Shown here: piece after piece, positions 25,821-34,741 of the stretch
How the letters are laid out: each line of letters starts with the position of its first letter
How positions within the stretch are numbered: the stretch's first letter is position 1
Assembly (NCBI GenBank): GCA_009777635.1
Contig: WRLK01000025.1
Span: forward strand, 1-46,490
Direction of reading: 5' to 3'
DNA: 46,490 nt
Source: Oscillospiraceae bacterium
GTDB lineage: Bacteria; Bacillota; Clostridia; Oscillospirales; Ruminococcaceae
Notes under the pieces: model-generated
The model's input: only the letters and a program-made list of their open reading frames with translations
Told to the model about the DNA's origin: nothing
The model's database searches: none
Made by a program: the position numbers and the translations under genes

Positions 25821-28800
25821 CTAAAAAAGGGAGGTCTGGCTGCTTTCGGGCAAACCGTTAAGCGCACCGATCTCATAAAGCGACTCCACGACGGTTTTTG
25901 AAACGGACGTCCTTACGAGAATGTCGTCGCGCGAGATAAACGCGCTGTCTGACGCGGCTTTTTGCAAGGACTTCGCGGCGGTCTCGCCAAGTCCCCTGAT
26001 ACAGCAGAAGGGAAGCCTGATTTTCCCGTCCTCAACCAAATATTTTACCGCGTCGGATTTGTACAGGTCAACATTTAAAAGCTCAAGCCCGCGCGCCAGC
26101 ATCTCGACGGTGATTTGAAGGGCGTCGAGCGTTGCGGTTTCTTTTGCGGTGCGCTCGTTTCCTTTTTGCATAAGGCTTTGGATTTTTTCCCTGACAGCCG
26201 ATTTGCCGCGAAGCGCCGTGACGGCATCGAAATCGCCTCCGCGCACCGTGAACAGCGCCGCGTAAAACGGTATGGGATGGTACAGCTTAAACCACGCAAG
26301 CCTCACCGCCGCCATGACGTACGCTGCCGCATGCGCTTTCGGGAACATATATTTTATCTTCATACAGCTTTCGATATACCATTCCGGCACGCTACAAGCG
26401 CGCATCGCGTCCTTGTGCTCTGATGTCAGAAGCTTCGCGGCCTGCCCTCTGCGCGTGATTTCCATTATGTCAAACGCCGTTTTGTTGTTGAGCCCTTTTT
26501 GTATCAGGTACGTCATAATCGAGTCGCGGGTACCGATTACCTCGGAGATCGTACATGTTTTGTCCCGGATCAAATCCCTTGCGTTTCCAAGCCACACGTC
26601 GGTGCCGTGGGAGAGCCCCGATATTTGCAGCAAATCCGCAAATCCGCGCGGCTGTGCCTCTATAAGCATCCCGCGAACGAAGCCAGTACCCATTTCGGGG
26701 ATGGCAAGGGTCCCGGTTTTACAGCCGATCTCCTCAGATGTGACTCCCAGCGCTTCAGGCGATGTGAACAGGCTCATGACTTTTTCGTCGCTCATGGGGA
26801 TATCCGCGATTTTTATGCCGGTCAAATCCTCCAGATGCTTGTAGAGGGTCGGCACGTCGTGGCCGAGGATATCGAGCTTTAGAATGGTGTCATGAAGGGA
26901 ATTAAAATCAAAATGCGTGGTAATCACGTCGGATTCGTCTTTATCCGCCGGACGCTGAACAGGCGTGAAGTCGTAGATTTCATAATTATTTGGCACGACG
27001 ACCATGCCGCCGGGATGCTGTCCCGTCGTGCGTTTAACGCCGGAGCATCCCATGATAAGGCGATTTTCCTCCGCCTTATGTACAATTTTGCCCTTCTCCT
27101 CAAGGTAATTTTTGACAAACCCGAACGCGGTTTTCTCCTGAACGGCGCTGATAGTACCGGCTTTAAACACGTTCGACGAGCCGAAAAGCTCCTCTGTGTA
27201 TTTGTGCGCGGCGCCTTGGTATTCGCCTGAGAAATTAAGGTCGATATCGGGAGCCTTGTCGCCGTCAAAGCCGAGAAACGTCTCAAACGGGATATTGTGT
27301 CCGTCTCGCGCGTATGGAGCGCCGCAGCCTTGGCAGTTCATCGGCGCTAAGTCAAAGCCGCTGCCGGCGCTGCCGTCTTCGATGAAAAGGCTGTGCTTGC
27401 ATTTTAAGCAGACGTAATGCGGCGGCAGAGGATTCACCTCGGAAATCCCCGCCATCGTCGCGACAAAGGACGAGCCGACGGAGCCCCTTGAGCCTACCAG
27501 ATAGCCGTCCGACTCCGACTTTGCCACAAGCTTTTGCGCGACTATGTAAAGTACGGCAAAGCCGTGCTCAATGATCGGGGAAAGCTCGCGATTAAGCCTG
27601 TCCTCAATGATTGCGGGCAGGGGATCGCCATAAAGCTCTTTTGCTTTACTGTATGTTATATCCTGTAATTCCTGTTCGGCGCCTTCGATTTCCGGCACGA
27701 ACGTGCCGGGTGGAATCGGCCGCAAATCCTCAACCATACCGGCGATTTTGTTTGGGTTTTCCACAACGATTTCATACGCCTTTTTAGAGCCAAGATAGGA
27801 AAATTCCGCAAGCATTTCGTTAGTCGTCTTGAAGTAAAGCGGCGGCTGTTCACCGGAGTCTTGAAATTTCATGCCGTGCATTAAAATTTCCCGGAAAATA
27901 CGGTCGGACTCGTTTAAATAGTGCACGTCGCCCGTTGCGGCGACAGGGATATTCAGCTTTTCGCCCAGTCTAACGATGGTCTTGTTGTATTCGCGCAGGT
28001 TTTCTTCCGTAAGCCTCAAATTTTTCCGAAGCATGAACGCGTTGTTCGCGATTGGCTGGACTTCGAGGAAATCGTAGAATTTCGCGATTTTCACAAGCTC
28101 GCCCCAGCTTTTGCCGTCCTGTACCGCACGGAAAAGCTCACCGGATTCGCACGCGCTGCCAACAATGAGCCCATCGCGGTGTTTTTGAAGCTCCGATTTC
28201 GGTATCAGCGGTCTCTTGTAGTAGTATTTGAGATGGCTCATCGAGACAAGGCGATACAAATTTTTAAGCCCGCTTAAGTTTTTCGCAATCAGTATCTGAT
28301 GGTACGACGGGAGCTTCTTAGGGCTCGCGTCGGCGCAGACGGTGTTGATGTCGGATACATATACCGCGGATTTTGCGGCCACGTCCTTTACCATATGCGC
28401 GAAAATATCCGCAAGGATCTTGGCGTCGTCACATGCGCGATGGTGCTGGAAGGCCGGCAGCTTCAGGTATTTAGCAACCGTGTCCAGCTTATAATTTTTG
28501 GCGTTGGGGTAAAGGGAGCGCGCCATCGACACAGTATCTATATATGTAAAGCTGCAAGACTTTCCACATCTTTTCGCGGCGGCGCTTAAAAACCCCATGT
28601 CAAAAGACGCGTTATGCGCGACCAGAATCACGCTGTCACTGCCGCAGAAATCATAAAAAGCTAAAAGCGCATCTTTTTCGCATGGCGCACCCTTTAGCAT
28701 CTCATCCGTGATGCCGGTAAGCTCCACCACCTCAAGCGGCACATTCTTCTCAGGATCGACAAACGTTGAAAATGTATCCGTCACAACGCCATTCGAAAGC

Positions 28801-30149
28801 CTTACGGCGCCGATTTCCGTCAAGCGCTCAGTGTTAGGGGAAAGCCCCGTCGTCTCCACGTCAAACACTATAAACGTACCGGTTTTTAAATCAGCGTCTA
28901 AATTTCCGGTAACGATCGGCACCATGTCGTTTATAAAATAACTTTCTATGCCGTACAGGACTTTAAAATCCCCGCCGCCACTTTGGATTTGTAAGGCTGC
29001 TTTCATCGCGTCCGGGAACGCCTGGACAACGCCGTGATCGGTTACTGCGACGGCTTTATGCCCCCACGCGTATGCCTGTTTGATAAGCTTGTCCACGGTT
29101 GTCATGGCGTCCATCGCCGACATATTTGTGTGCATGTGCAGCTCGACACGCTTATGCTCAGCGTCGTCGGTGCGGCGCAAAACCTCGCAAACGCTCACGT
29201 CAAGGGGTTTTATGCTGATTTCGCGGTCATACTTGTCGTATTCGGCATGGCCGCGCAAAATCACACCGTCACCCTTATTGATCTCATCGGCCCACTCATG
29301 TTTTGCGGGATCGGCAAACGCCTTTATCGAGTTTGAGCCGGTGCCGTCGGTAAATGAAATTGTATAAACAACTCTCGCACCGTTTTGTATCTCACGCTTC
29401 TGGATAGAAAAAACTTCACCCCAGACCACAACCTCGCCGCTGTTTGAATCAACCTCGCCAAGCGGTATAGGCGCGGACGTTATCGCTTTGCCTTTTATAA
29501 CTGTAATGCTATTTGCATTTACAGGTATTTTGCCCGTATCGAAAACGGGTCTTGAGGCTTTCTTCGCGGCTGAGCTTGAATCAGGCTCCGGTTTATCTTG
29601 TCGGGCGGTTTTGGAATCTGTTATCTGCTTAACTGCGGCGACCACGGCGGAGTCATCTTGTTTTGGCATATTCTGCAATAAACCTGAGTCACCGCAAATT
29701 TCTGTAACAATATGTCTTGAAAATTCGTCCGATACGATTTTACTGATTGCGCCGGACATGTCGCAGCCGCTTAAAAATTCCGCACCGCCAACCTTTAGTT
29801 TAATTCTTAGAACGTCGCCGTCAAGGTCGGCGTCAGCTCCGTCTAAAAACCCGTTTACCGGTAATCCGCGTTCCCTAAGCGAATATGTAAGCTCCGGCAG
29901 GTATGCACCTGAAAAAAGCGCGGGATTATACCGCGGCAGGATTTTGCATTCATTTAACGAGAGCTGTTCCTTCAGTTGCTTTGCAACCGCGCTTAAGACG
30001 GACTTCGGCACAATTTCCGGTATTTCGGCGGTCACTTCAAGCGTTCCGCGGTTTTTATCAAGCGAAACTTGTAAGACCTGAGTATCACCCGGCAAACCGG
30101 GTTCGTCAGGGGATAGATGAGCGCTAAAAAGCTCTGAGAAACTAGGCAT
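25821..30149 (-). CDS. polC: DNA polymerase III alpha subunit, Gram-positive PolC type
   Basis: Replicative polymerase with built-in proofreading. Numbered from the ATG at 30149 (about 1442 residues, normal for PolC): N-terminal region to about 235, OB-fold at 238-320, PHP domain starting VELHMHTNMSAMDAMT (about 335), an inserted DnaQ-like exonuclease with Asp430 and Glu432 in FIVFDVETTGLS, PHP remainder, then the polymerase core with a Cys zinc knuckle (CLKCKHS, CQGCGAPY) and the catalytic PDIDLNFSGEYQ. The start is set by GAGGAGGG eight bases upstream, inside the end of ispG; the gene overlaps ispG by 8 bases. Its presence places the organism in the Firmicutes or close relatives. Confidence 0.98.
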   Translation of the reverse strand: MPSFSELFSAHLSPDEPGLPGDTQVLQVSLDKNRGTLEVTAEIPEIVPKSVLSAVAKQLKEQLSLNECKILPRYNPALFSGAYLPELTYSLRERGLPVNGFLDGADADLDGDVLRIKLKVGGAEFLSGCDMSGAISKIVSDEFSRHIVTEICGDSGLLQNMPKQDDSAVVAAVKQITDSKTARQDKPEPDSSSAAKKASRPVFDTGKIPVNANSITVIKGKAITSAPIPLGEVDSNSGEVVVWGEVFSIQKREIQNGARVVYTISFTDGTGSNSIKAFADPAKHEWADEINKGDGVILRGHAEYDKYDREISIKPLDVSVCEVLRRTDDAEHKRVELHMHTNMSAMDAMTTVDKLIKQAYAWGHKAVAVTDHGVVQAFPDAMKAALQIQSGGGDFKVLYGIESYFINDMVPIVTGNLDADLKTGTFIVFDVETTGLSPNTERLTEIGAVRLSNGVVTDTFSTFVDPEKNVPLEVVELTGITDEMLKGAPCEKDALLAFYDFCGSDSVILVAHNASFDMGFLSAAAKRCGKSCSFTYIDTVSMARSLYPNAKNYKLDTVAKYLKLPAFQHHRACDDAKILADIFAHMVKDVAAKSAVYVSDINTVCADASPKKLPSYHQILIAKNLSGLKNLYRLVSMSHLKYYYKRPLIPKSELQKHRDGLIVGSACESGELFRAVQDGKSWGELVKIAKFYDFLEVQPIANNAFMLRKNLRLTEENLREYNKTIVRLGEKLNIPVAATGDVHYLNESDRIFREILMHGMKFQDSGEQPPLYFKTTNEMLAEFSYLGSKKAYEIVVENPNKIAGMVEDLRPIPPGTFVPEIEGAEQELQDITYSKAKELYGDPLPAIIEDRLNRELSPIIEHGFAVLYIVAQKLVAKSESDGYLVGSRGSVGSSFVATMAGISEVNPLPPHYVCLKCKHSLFIEDGSAGSGFDLAPMNCQGCGAPYARDGHNIPFETFLGFDGDKAPDIDLNFSGEYQGAAHKYTEELFGSSNVFKAGTISAVQEKTAFGFVKNYLEEKGKIVHKAEENRLIMGCSGVKRTTGQHPGGMVVVPNNYEIYDFTPVQRPADKDESDVITTHFDFNSLHDTILKLDILGHDVPTLYKHLEDLTGIKIADIPMSDEKVMSLFTSPEALGVTSEEIGCKTGTLAIPEMGTGFVRGMLIEAQPRGFADLLQISGLSHGTDVWLGNARDLIRDKTCTISEVIGTRDSIMTYLIQKGLNNKTAFDIMEITRRGQAAKLLTSEHKDAMRACSVPEWYIESCMKIKYMFPKAHAAAYVMAAVRLAWFKLYHPIPFYAALFTVRGGDFDAVTALRGKSAVREKIQSLMQKGNERTAKETATLDALQITVEMLARGLELLNVDLYKSDAVKYLVEDGKIRLPFCCIRGLGETAAKSLQKAASDSAFISRDDILVRTSVSKTVVESLYEIGALNGLPESSQTSLF

Positions 30150-31209
30150 CCGCGGCACCCTCCTCATATGTAAAGGCATCAACCTGTTCAAGCAATTCAG
30201 GTATGATTTTTTCCTGTGGCAGTGTTTTCACAAAGCTGCCGCGCACAAACAAAGCGGCGGAGTTTTCCCCTCCGCAAACACAAATATCGGCTTCTCGCGC
30301 TTCACCGGGACCGTTTACGGCGCATCCCATAACGGCGACGGTAAGCTTTTTTGTGTGGTTTTTCAAGGCAGACTCGGCTTTTTCCGCAATCTCCCTGATG
30401 TCAAGCGATGTTCGTCCGCATGTGGGGCAAGATATGACGGTGACGCCGTTTTTGTTTTTGTTAAGCGCCAAAAGTATATCCCGTGCGGCGGCGATTTCTT
30501 CCACGGGAGACGCTGTCAGCGAAACGCGGATGGTATCGCCGATTCCGTCAAGCAAAAGCGCGCCGATGCCGATTGACGAGCGAATCAGCCCCATACGGCT
30601 TGTCCCGGCCTCTGTCACTCCCAAATGCAGCGGGTAATCACGCTTTTGTGCCATCAGCCTGTACGCGTCCACAGTCCGATTCACGCTGCTGGATTTAAGC
30701 GACACTACGATACTGTCAAAATCATATTTTTCAAGCAATAAAGCGTGGTGCAATGCGCTTTCAACCAAGGCCTTCGGGGTGGGCGAGCCATACTTTTTAA
30801 GGATTTCCTTTTCAAGGGAGCCGGAGTTTACTCCAATCCGTATAGGGATATTTTTCTGTCTGCAAGCGTCGGCGACCTGTTTGACGCGGTCGTTATCGCC
30901 GATGTTACCGGGGTTTATGCGGATTTTATCGGCCCCCGCCGCCACCGCTTCAAGCGCCAGCTTGTAATCGAAATGAATGTCGGCGACAAGCGGGATACTG
31001 ATTTTCTCTTTTATCGCGGGGATCAACGCGACGCTTGCCTTGTCGGGCACAGCGACGCGCAGGATTTCGCATCCGGCCTGTTCAAGCTGGGCAGCTTGGG
31101 ATATGTTGCCAGTCAAGTCATTATGCTTTACAGAGAGCATGGACTGCACCGCTATGTCGCAACCGCCGCCAATATTCACGTTTCCGATTTTGATTTTTCG
31201 ACTGAGCAC
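30142..31209 (-). CDS. ispG: 4-hydroxy-3-methylbut-2-en-1-yl diphosphate synthase IspG
   Basis: Iron-sulfur enzyme of the MEP isoprenoid pathway, converting MEcPP to HMBPP with flavodoxin or ferredoxin as donor. The TIM barrel begins with GGGCDIAVQSMLSVKHND. The C-terminal domain has CPTCGRTSLD and MGCAVNGPGEAREADICV, which supply the cluster Cys ligands and catalytic Glu. The length of 355 residues is typical. The start is GTG at 31209 with GGGGGAAT upstream. It sits in the usual Clostridia position between rseP and polC and overlaps polC by 8 bases. A 285-nt gap, terminator and putative promoter/operator separate it from rseP. Confidence 0.97.
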   Translation of the reverse strand: MLSRKIKIGNVNIGGGCDIAVQSMLSVKHNDLTGNISQAAQLEQAGCEILRVAVPDKASVALIPAIKEKISIPLVADIHFDYKLALEAVAAGADKIRINPGNIGDNDRVKQVADACRQKNIPIRIGVNSGSLEKEILKKYGSPTPKALVESALHHALLLEKYDFDSIVVSLKSSSVNRTVDAYRLMAQKRDYPLHLGVTEAGTSRMGLIRSSIGIGALLLDGIGDTIRVSLTASPVEEIAAARDILLALNKNKNGVTVISCPTCGRTSLDIREIAEKAESALKNHTKKLTVAVMGCAVNGPGEAREADICVCGGENSAALFVRGSFVKTLPQEKIIPELLEQVDAFTYEEGAADA

Positions 31210-31227
31210 CGCAGGAATTCCCCCATA

Positions 31228-31255
31228 ACTATAGTCAGTTGACTATAAAGGTAAA
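31228..31255 (-). promoter_or_regulatory. Putative ispG-polC promoter with overlapping palindromic operator
   Basis: On the minus strand TTTACC (31250-31255) and TATAGT (31228-31233) are 16 bases apart. An 8-bp perfect palindrome, TATAGTCA-GT-TGACTATA (31230-31247), covers the -10 and spacer and ends about 20 bases before the ispG start codon, a typical repressor position. The regulator is unknown. Confidence 0.5.
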
Positions 31256-31276
31256 ACCGCTGAGTGAGCGGCTTTT
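31253..31276. terminator. Bidirectional terminator between rseP and ispG
   Basis: CCGCT (31257-31261) pairs with AGCGG (31267-31271) around GAGTG, with AAAA before the stem and TTTT, G, TTTT after it. The short stem is flanked by A and T runs, so it can act both ways. It would separate the pyrH-to-rseP transcript from ispG. Confidence 0.6.
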
Positions 31277-31494
31277 GTTTTATACGAATCTTCCGTTAAA
31301 CCATCGATAATGTGCGGCCTGTTTTCCGTCCGGCGTTGTCATCGTATCGCTTCGAGATGGTGTGAACTGCACATGAACTATCGTTCATATTTCTTCATAT
31401 TACGGGGCGAAAGCCCGACTGTGTCCTCCGCCTTGCGCGGCTGAGCGGCAGCGAAAATCTATTTCATAATTTCTGACCGGTCACAACACTAGTA
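31277..31494. other. Non-coding stretch between rseP and ispG
   Basis: No convincing gene in 218 bases. It holds a GNRA-type hairpin (GGGCGAAAGCCC near 31406-31417), a GC-rich patch that can pair CCGC with GCGG (about 31431-31450), and the paired box GTGTGAACTGCACATGAAC at 31360-31378 followed by an inverted GTTCAT. It could be an untranslated RNA or regulatory region; nothing known was recognised. Confidence 0.4.
31360..31378 (-). promoter_or_regulatory. Paired TGAAC box, copy upstream of ispG
   Basis: GTGTGAACTGCACATGAAC contains GTGAAC and ATGAAC in tandem 11 bases apart. On the minus strand it reads GTTCAT-N5-GTTCAC. It matches the copy at 39893-39911 at 18 of 19 positions. Tandem hexamers one helical turn apart resemble binding sites of OmpR/PhoB-type regulators; no regulator is assigned. 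Confidence 0.45.
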
Positions 31495-32535
31495 TTACAA
31501 TATTTTCGAGATGTCGTTTACGGTTACAAGAATCATAAGCCCGATTAACAGCAAAAACCCGATTCCATGAACAAGGTTTTCGTAACGCGGGTTTACCGGC
31601 TTTCGTCGCACAGCCTCGATGAGCAAGAATATCATTTTCCCGCCGTCCAGCGCGGGAAGCGGCAAAAGGTTGAACACGGCAAGGTTGACGCTGATGATGG
31701 CTATGAGCATAAACAGGCTTTCCCAGCCGAACGACGACGCCTGCCCGATCGCGGAGGTCACGCCGACCAACCCGGAGATCTGGTTTAATCCGTAACGGCC
31801 TGTCACAAGGTCGGCAAACCCGCCCCAAACCTGTCGGACAATCGAATAAGTCCAGTTAAAGGAGTTTATGATAACGCCAAAAAACGTTGGCTTCACACCC
31901 AAGAACTTGAAGTCCTGGGTAATAAACATGATACCGTCTTCGACCTCTTCCATGTGGAAAGCGACAGACCTTAACAGTACGGTATGAAGCTTGCCGTCGG
32001 CGTCTCTGCGCTCGACCTCGATGTCCATGATGCCGTCGCGGCTGCGGATAAGCTCGTATATGATATCGTTAGCTGTGCGTACCCGGCGGTTGTCTATTTT
32101 CTTGACGGTATCGCCGACCTGAAGCCACTGGTTTGAAACGGCGCCTTCCCCGAACGCCGCGATGGTAGTCGTACCTAAAGCCGGCATATTCGCCGACAAA
32201 ATACCAAGGATAAGAAGCCCGAGCAAAAGGTTCATGGCGGAGCCCGCAATATTTACAAGCATCCGGTTTATGAGCGAGGCTTTGTTAAAAGAATGCTCGT
32301 CGTCGCTTTCCTCGTCGCCGCCCTCCATCGCGCAAAAGCCGCCGATGGGGAAAAGGCGCAGGGAATAAGCGGTATCGCCGCGCTGCCTTTTGAAAAACGC
32401 GGGACCCATGCCGAGCGCAAACTCATTTACTTTGATTTTTGACCTTTTTGCCGCAAGAAAATGACCTAGCTCATGGACGAATATTAAAAGTCCAAATACG
32501 AAAATCGCAAGGATAATCTGCGGTACGTTGTTCAT
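31495..32535 (-). CDS. rseP: Site-2 type intramembrane zinc metalloprotease RseP/RasP
   Basis: Membrane protease that cleaves anti-sigma factors or signal peptide remnants within the bilayer. Numbered from the ATG at 32535: HELGH at 21-25 carries the zinc ligands and catalytic Glu in the first membrane helix, a PDZ domain lies around 105-190, and NLLPLPALDGGK near the C-terminus gives the third zinc ligand (Asp). Four membrane segments are expected. The start is unclear: the frame is open to an ATG at 32601 that would overlap dxr, and a TTG at 32565 follows AAAGGG. The ATG at 32535 places HELGH at its usual depth. It follows dxr in the conserved order. Confidence 0.95.
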   Translation of the reverse strand: MNNVPQIILAIFVFGLLIFVHELGHFLAAKRSKIKVNEFALGMGPAFFKRQRGDTAYSLRLFPIGGFCAMEGGDEESDDEHSFNKASLINRMLVNIAGSAMNLLLGLLILGILSANMPALGTTTIAAFGEGAVSNQWLQVGDTVKKIDNRRVRTANDIIYELIRSRDGIMDIEVERRDADGKLHTVLLRSVAFHMEEVEDGIMFITQDFKFLGVKPTFFGVIINSFNWTYSIVRQVWGGFADLVTGRYGLNQISGLVGVTSAIGQASSFGWESLFMLIAIISVNLAVFNLLPLPALDGGKMIFLLIEAVRRKPVNPRYENLVHGIGFLLLIGLMILVTVNDISKIL

Positions 32536-32572
32536 AATGCCTGTAAAAACAGTGGATAAATTCAAGCTAAAA

Positions 32573-33760
32573 TCACAACCCTTTCTGATTGCTCGCAGCA
32601 CTTGTCACATGACCTTTGAACCTGTAGTTTGAGAGTATGTATTCACGCGCCATCCTGTCGGCTTCCTCAATATCGTTCAGGCTTGTGCTGTTTTTTGTTT
32701 TCACATTATCAAGCGCTGCGCCGACAAGCTCCGCAATCTGCAGAAATCTGATTTTACCGTTTAAAAACAACTCGACGGCCTGCTCATTCGCGCCGTTTAT
32801 CACACAGGGAGCAAGCCCGCCGGACTTTGCGGCGGAAATACAGTGCGACAGGCATCTAAACGTATCGTAATCGGGTTTTTCAAAGGTTAGGGAGCCAAGT
32901 GCCGTCAGTGAAAGCCTGCCGTTACCGCGCGGCAAATGCCGAGGGTATGTAATGGCGTACTGTATGGCGGTTCGCATGTCAAGCGCGCCTAACTGCGCGA
33001 TTATAGAGCCGTCTAGGTACTCGACCGCGGAATGCAAGACGCTTTGGCGGTGTATGACAATCTCGATTTGCTCGGGCGTCAGTTCGAAAAACCACATGGC
33101 TTCAATCAATTCAAGGCCCTTGTTCATAAGCGTCGCGGAGTCCACCGATATCTTTTCGCCCATTCTCCAGTTTGGATGCTGTAACGCTTCCTGCCTAGTT
33201 ACATTTTTGAGCTCATCGGTTGTCCTGCCGAAAAACGGCCCGCCGGAAGCTGTTAAGATAATACCCTTTACATCTTGGCGCAATCCGGAACGCAAGCATT
33301 GAAAGATCGCGGAATGTTCGCTGTCAATCGGGATAACCGGTACGCCATAGCGTTTTGCGGCTGACATTACGAGCGTGCCGCCGGCTACAAGGGACTCTTT
33401 GTTTGCAAGCGCCAGAGTCTTTCTTTCTTCGATGGCCCGAAGGGCCGGTTTTAGCCCGGCAATTCCGAGTATCGCGTTGATTACGGCGTCGGCGCCGTCG
33501 CATGCCGCCGCGTCACATGAAGCGCCTTTGCCTGCGATGATTTTAACGTCTAAGCCTTTTAACTGCGTTTTTAACGCGGGATACAGTTTTTCATCCTCGA
33601 TTGCCACGAGCTTCGGTTTAAATTCATGCGCCTGAATTGCTAGAAGCTTAACGTTTGTACCGGCTGAAAGCGCCGCAACCGGAATTTTTAAAAATCTGCA
33701 CACGGAAAGGCTCTGCTGGCCAATCGAGCCTGTAGAGCCCAAAAGTGCAATTTTGTTCAT
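32573..33760 (-). CDS. dxr: 1-deoxy-D-xylulose 5-phosphate reductoisomerase
   Basis: NADPH-dependent enzyme that makes MEP, the committed step of the MEP isoprenoid pathway. The N-terminal Rossmann motif is ALLGSTGSIGQQSL. The substrate and metal region contains LANKESLVAGG and PIDSEHSAIFQCL, and MNKGLELIEAMWFF with the hinge loop follows. About 395 residues, typical. The ATG at 33760 has AGGTGG seven bases upstream; the longer in-frame start at 33787 is not supported. It lies in the operon between cdsA (119-nt gap with its own promoter) and rseP. Confidence 0.98.
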   Translation of the reverse strand: MNKIALLGSTGSIGQQSLSVCRFLKIPVAALSAGTNVKLLAIQAHEFKPKLVAIEDEKLYPALKTQLKGLDVKIIAGKGASCDAAACDGADAVINAILGIAGLKPALRAIEERKTLALANKESLVAGGTLVMSAAKRYGVPVIPIDSEHSAIFQCLRSGLRQDVKGIILTASGGPFFGRTTDELKNVTRQEALQHPNWRMGEKISVDSATLMNKGLELIEAMWFFELTPEQIEIVIHRQSVLHSAVEYLDGSIIAQLGALDMRTAIQYAITYPRHLPRGNGRLSLTALGSLTFEKPDYDTFRCLSHCISAAKSGGLAPCVINGANEQAVELFLNGKIRFLQIAELVGAALDNVKTKNSTSLNDIEEADRMAREYILSNYRFKGHVTSAASNQKGL

Positions 33761-33825
33761 CTTTTTACCACCTGAATGATAGGGCACAAGTATACCCTAA
33801 AATATTTTGCAATATTATCCAAAAT

Positions 33826-33855
33826 ATTATACTACAAATATATTAAAAAATACAA
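33826..33855 (-). promoter_or_regulatory. Internal sigma-A type promoter for dxr-rseP
   Basis: On the minus strand TTGTAT (33850-33855) and TATAAT (33826-33831) are 18 bases apart, in the A/T-rich 119-nt gap between cdsA and dxr. The paired box at 33864-33879 lies just upstream of the -35. Confidence 0.6.
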
Positions 33856-33863
33856 AAGATTAT

Positions 33864-33879
33864 GTGAACGAATATGAAC
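33864..33879 (-). promoter_or_regulatory. Paired TGAAC box upstream of the dxr promoter
   Basis: GTGAAC and ATGAAC lie in tandem with a 4-base spacer; on the minus strand this is GTTCAT-N4-GTTCAC. The site is 8 bases upstream of the putative dxr -35, a normal place for an activator. The spacer is one base shorter than in the copies at 31360 and 39893, so membership in the same set is tentative. Confidence 0.35.
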
Positions 33880-34719
33880 TCATAAAACAGAGATCAAACT
33901 GATGGCGTGCGCGATGATAAACGTTGCGGGAATCGTGAAAAGCACTGAATCGAACCTGTCCATAACGCCGCCGTGCCCCGGCATGATGTCGCCGAAATCC
34001 TTGACGCTGAACTGCCGCTTTATCACCGATGCAAATAAATCGCCGAGCACTCCGAGCATGGCGCAAACCGGCGTTAACAGCAAAATCGCAATGTAATTGA
34101 CGTAGATATAAACACCGAACGCCTCTAAGCACAGCGTAAAAAGAAACGCGATCAATATCATGAAAACCGTGCATCCCAACAGCCCGCCGATCAGGCCCTC
34201 CACCGTCTTTTTGGGGCTTACGAAAGGCGCCAGCTTGTGCCTGCCGAACGCGCGGCCCGCAAAATACGCGCAGGTATCGCAAAGCCACGCGCAGCCAAGC
34301 GCGAACAACAAGTAAAAACTGCCGGCAACCACGCCGTAAAAGTCCCGCATGAAAACGGCGCATGAAAAAAATAGCGGCACAAACAAGCTGAACAAGATCA
34401 TGACAGAGACTTGTTCCAGCCGCTCCGTCCGTAAATTTTTTATAAGCAAAATACAGAAAGACACAAAAAATAAAAACAAAATCGGCAGCACCCATCCTTT
34501 TATGGCGGGCTCGTTAAAAAACGGGATAATCGCCGCCATTAAAAAAGAAAGGGAGTCAAGGCATGGGTTTTTAAGGCAGCCCGACGCGCGAAGCATTTCA
34601 AACAGGGCCATGACGGAAACTGCCGCGATAATCATATTAAAAAATATAGTACCTATCAGCGCTATCGCGGAGCTTAAAATCAAAAGCCCGATTAATGCCG
34701 AAATTACGCGTTGCTTCAT
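33880..34719 (-). CDS. cdsA: Phosphatidate cytidylyltransferase CdsA
   Basis: Membrane enzyme that makes CDP-diacylglycerol from phosphatidate and CTP, the branch point of phospholipid synthesis. It has 279 residues and about eight hydrophobic segments. The C-terminal signature begins VIKRQFSVKDFGDIMPGHGG and continues VMDRFDSVLF, and LCDTCAYFAGRAFGRHKLAP precedes it; both are characteristic. TAGGAG lies upstream of the ATG. The gene follows uppS after 22 bases, in the standard uppS-cdsA-dxr order. Confidence 0.97.
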   Translation of the reverse strand: MKQRVISALIGLLILSSAIALIGTIFFNMIIAAVSVMALFEMLRASGCLKNPCLDSLSFLMAAIIPFFNEPAIKGWVLPILFLFFVSFCILLIKNLRTERLEQVSVMILFSLFVPLFFSCAVFMRDFYGVVAGSFYLLFALGCAWLCDTCAYFAGRAFGRHKLAPFVSPKKTVEGLIGGLLGCTVFMILIAFLFTLCLEAFGVYIYVNYIAILLLTPVCAMLGVLGDLFASVIKRQFSVKDFGDIMPGHGGVMDRFDSVLFTIPATFIIAHAISLISVL

Positions 34720-34741
34720 AAAACCGCGCTCCTACCGTTCA

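Noticed and set aside
31395-31455. tRNA or known riboswitch in the rseP-ispG gap
   Set aside because: No cloverleaf, T-loop or recognised riboswitch core could be found.
33779-33800. TAGGG...CCCTA inverted pair upstream of dxr as another MITE end
   Set aside because: Only five bases match and the body shows no similarity to the element.
33860-34495. Minus-strand ORF (211 codons) in another frame within cdsA
   Set aside because: The overlapping frame encodes the full CdsA signature. This one is Arg/Cys/Phe-rich with no motif.
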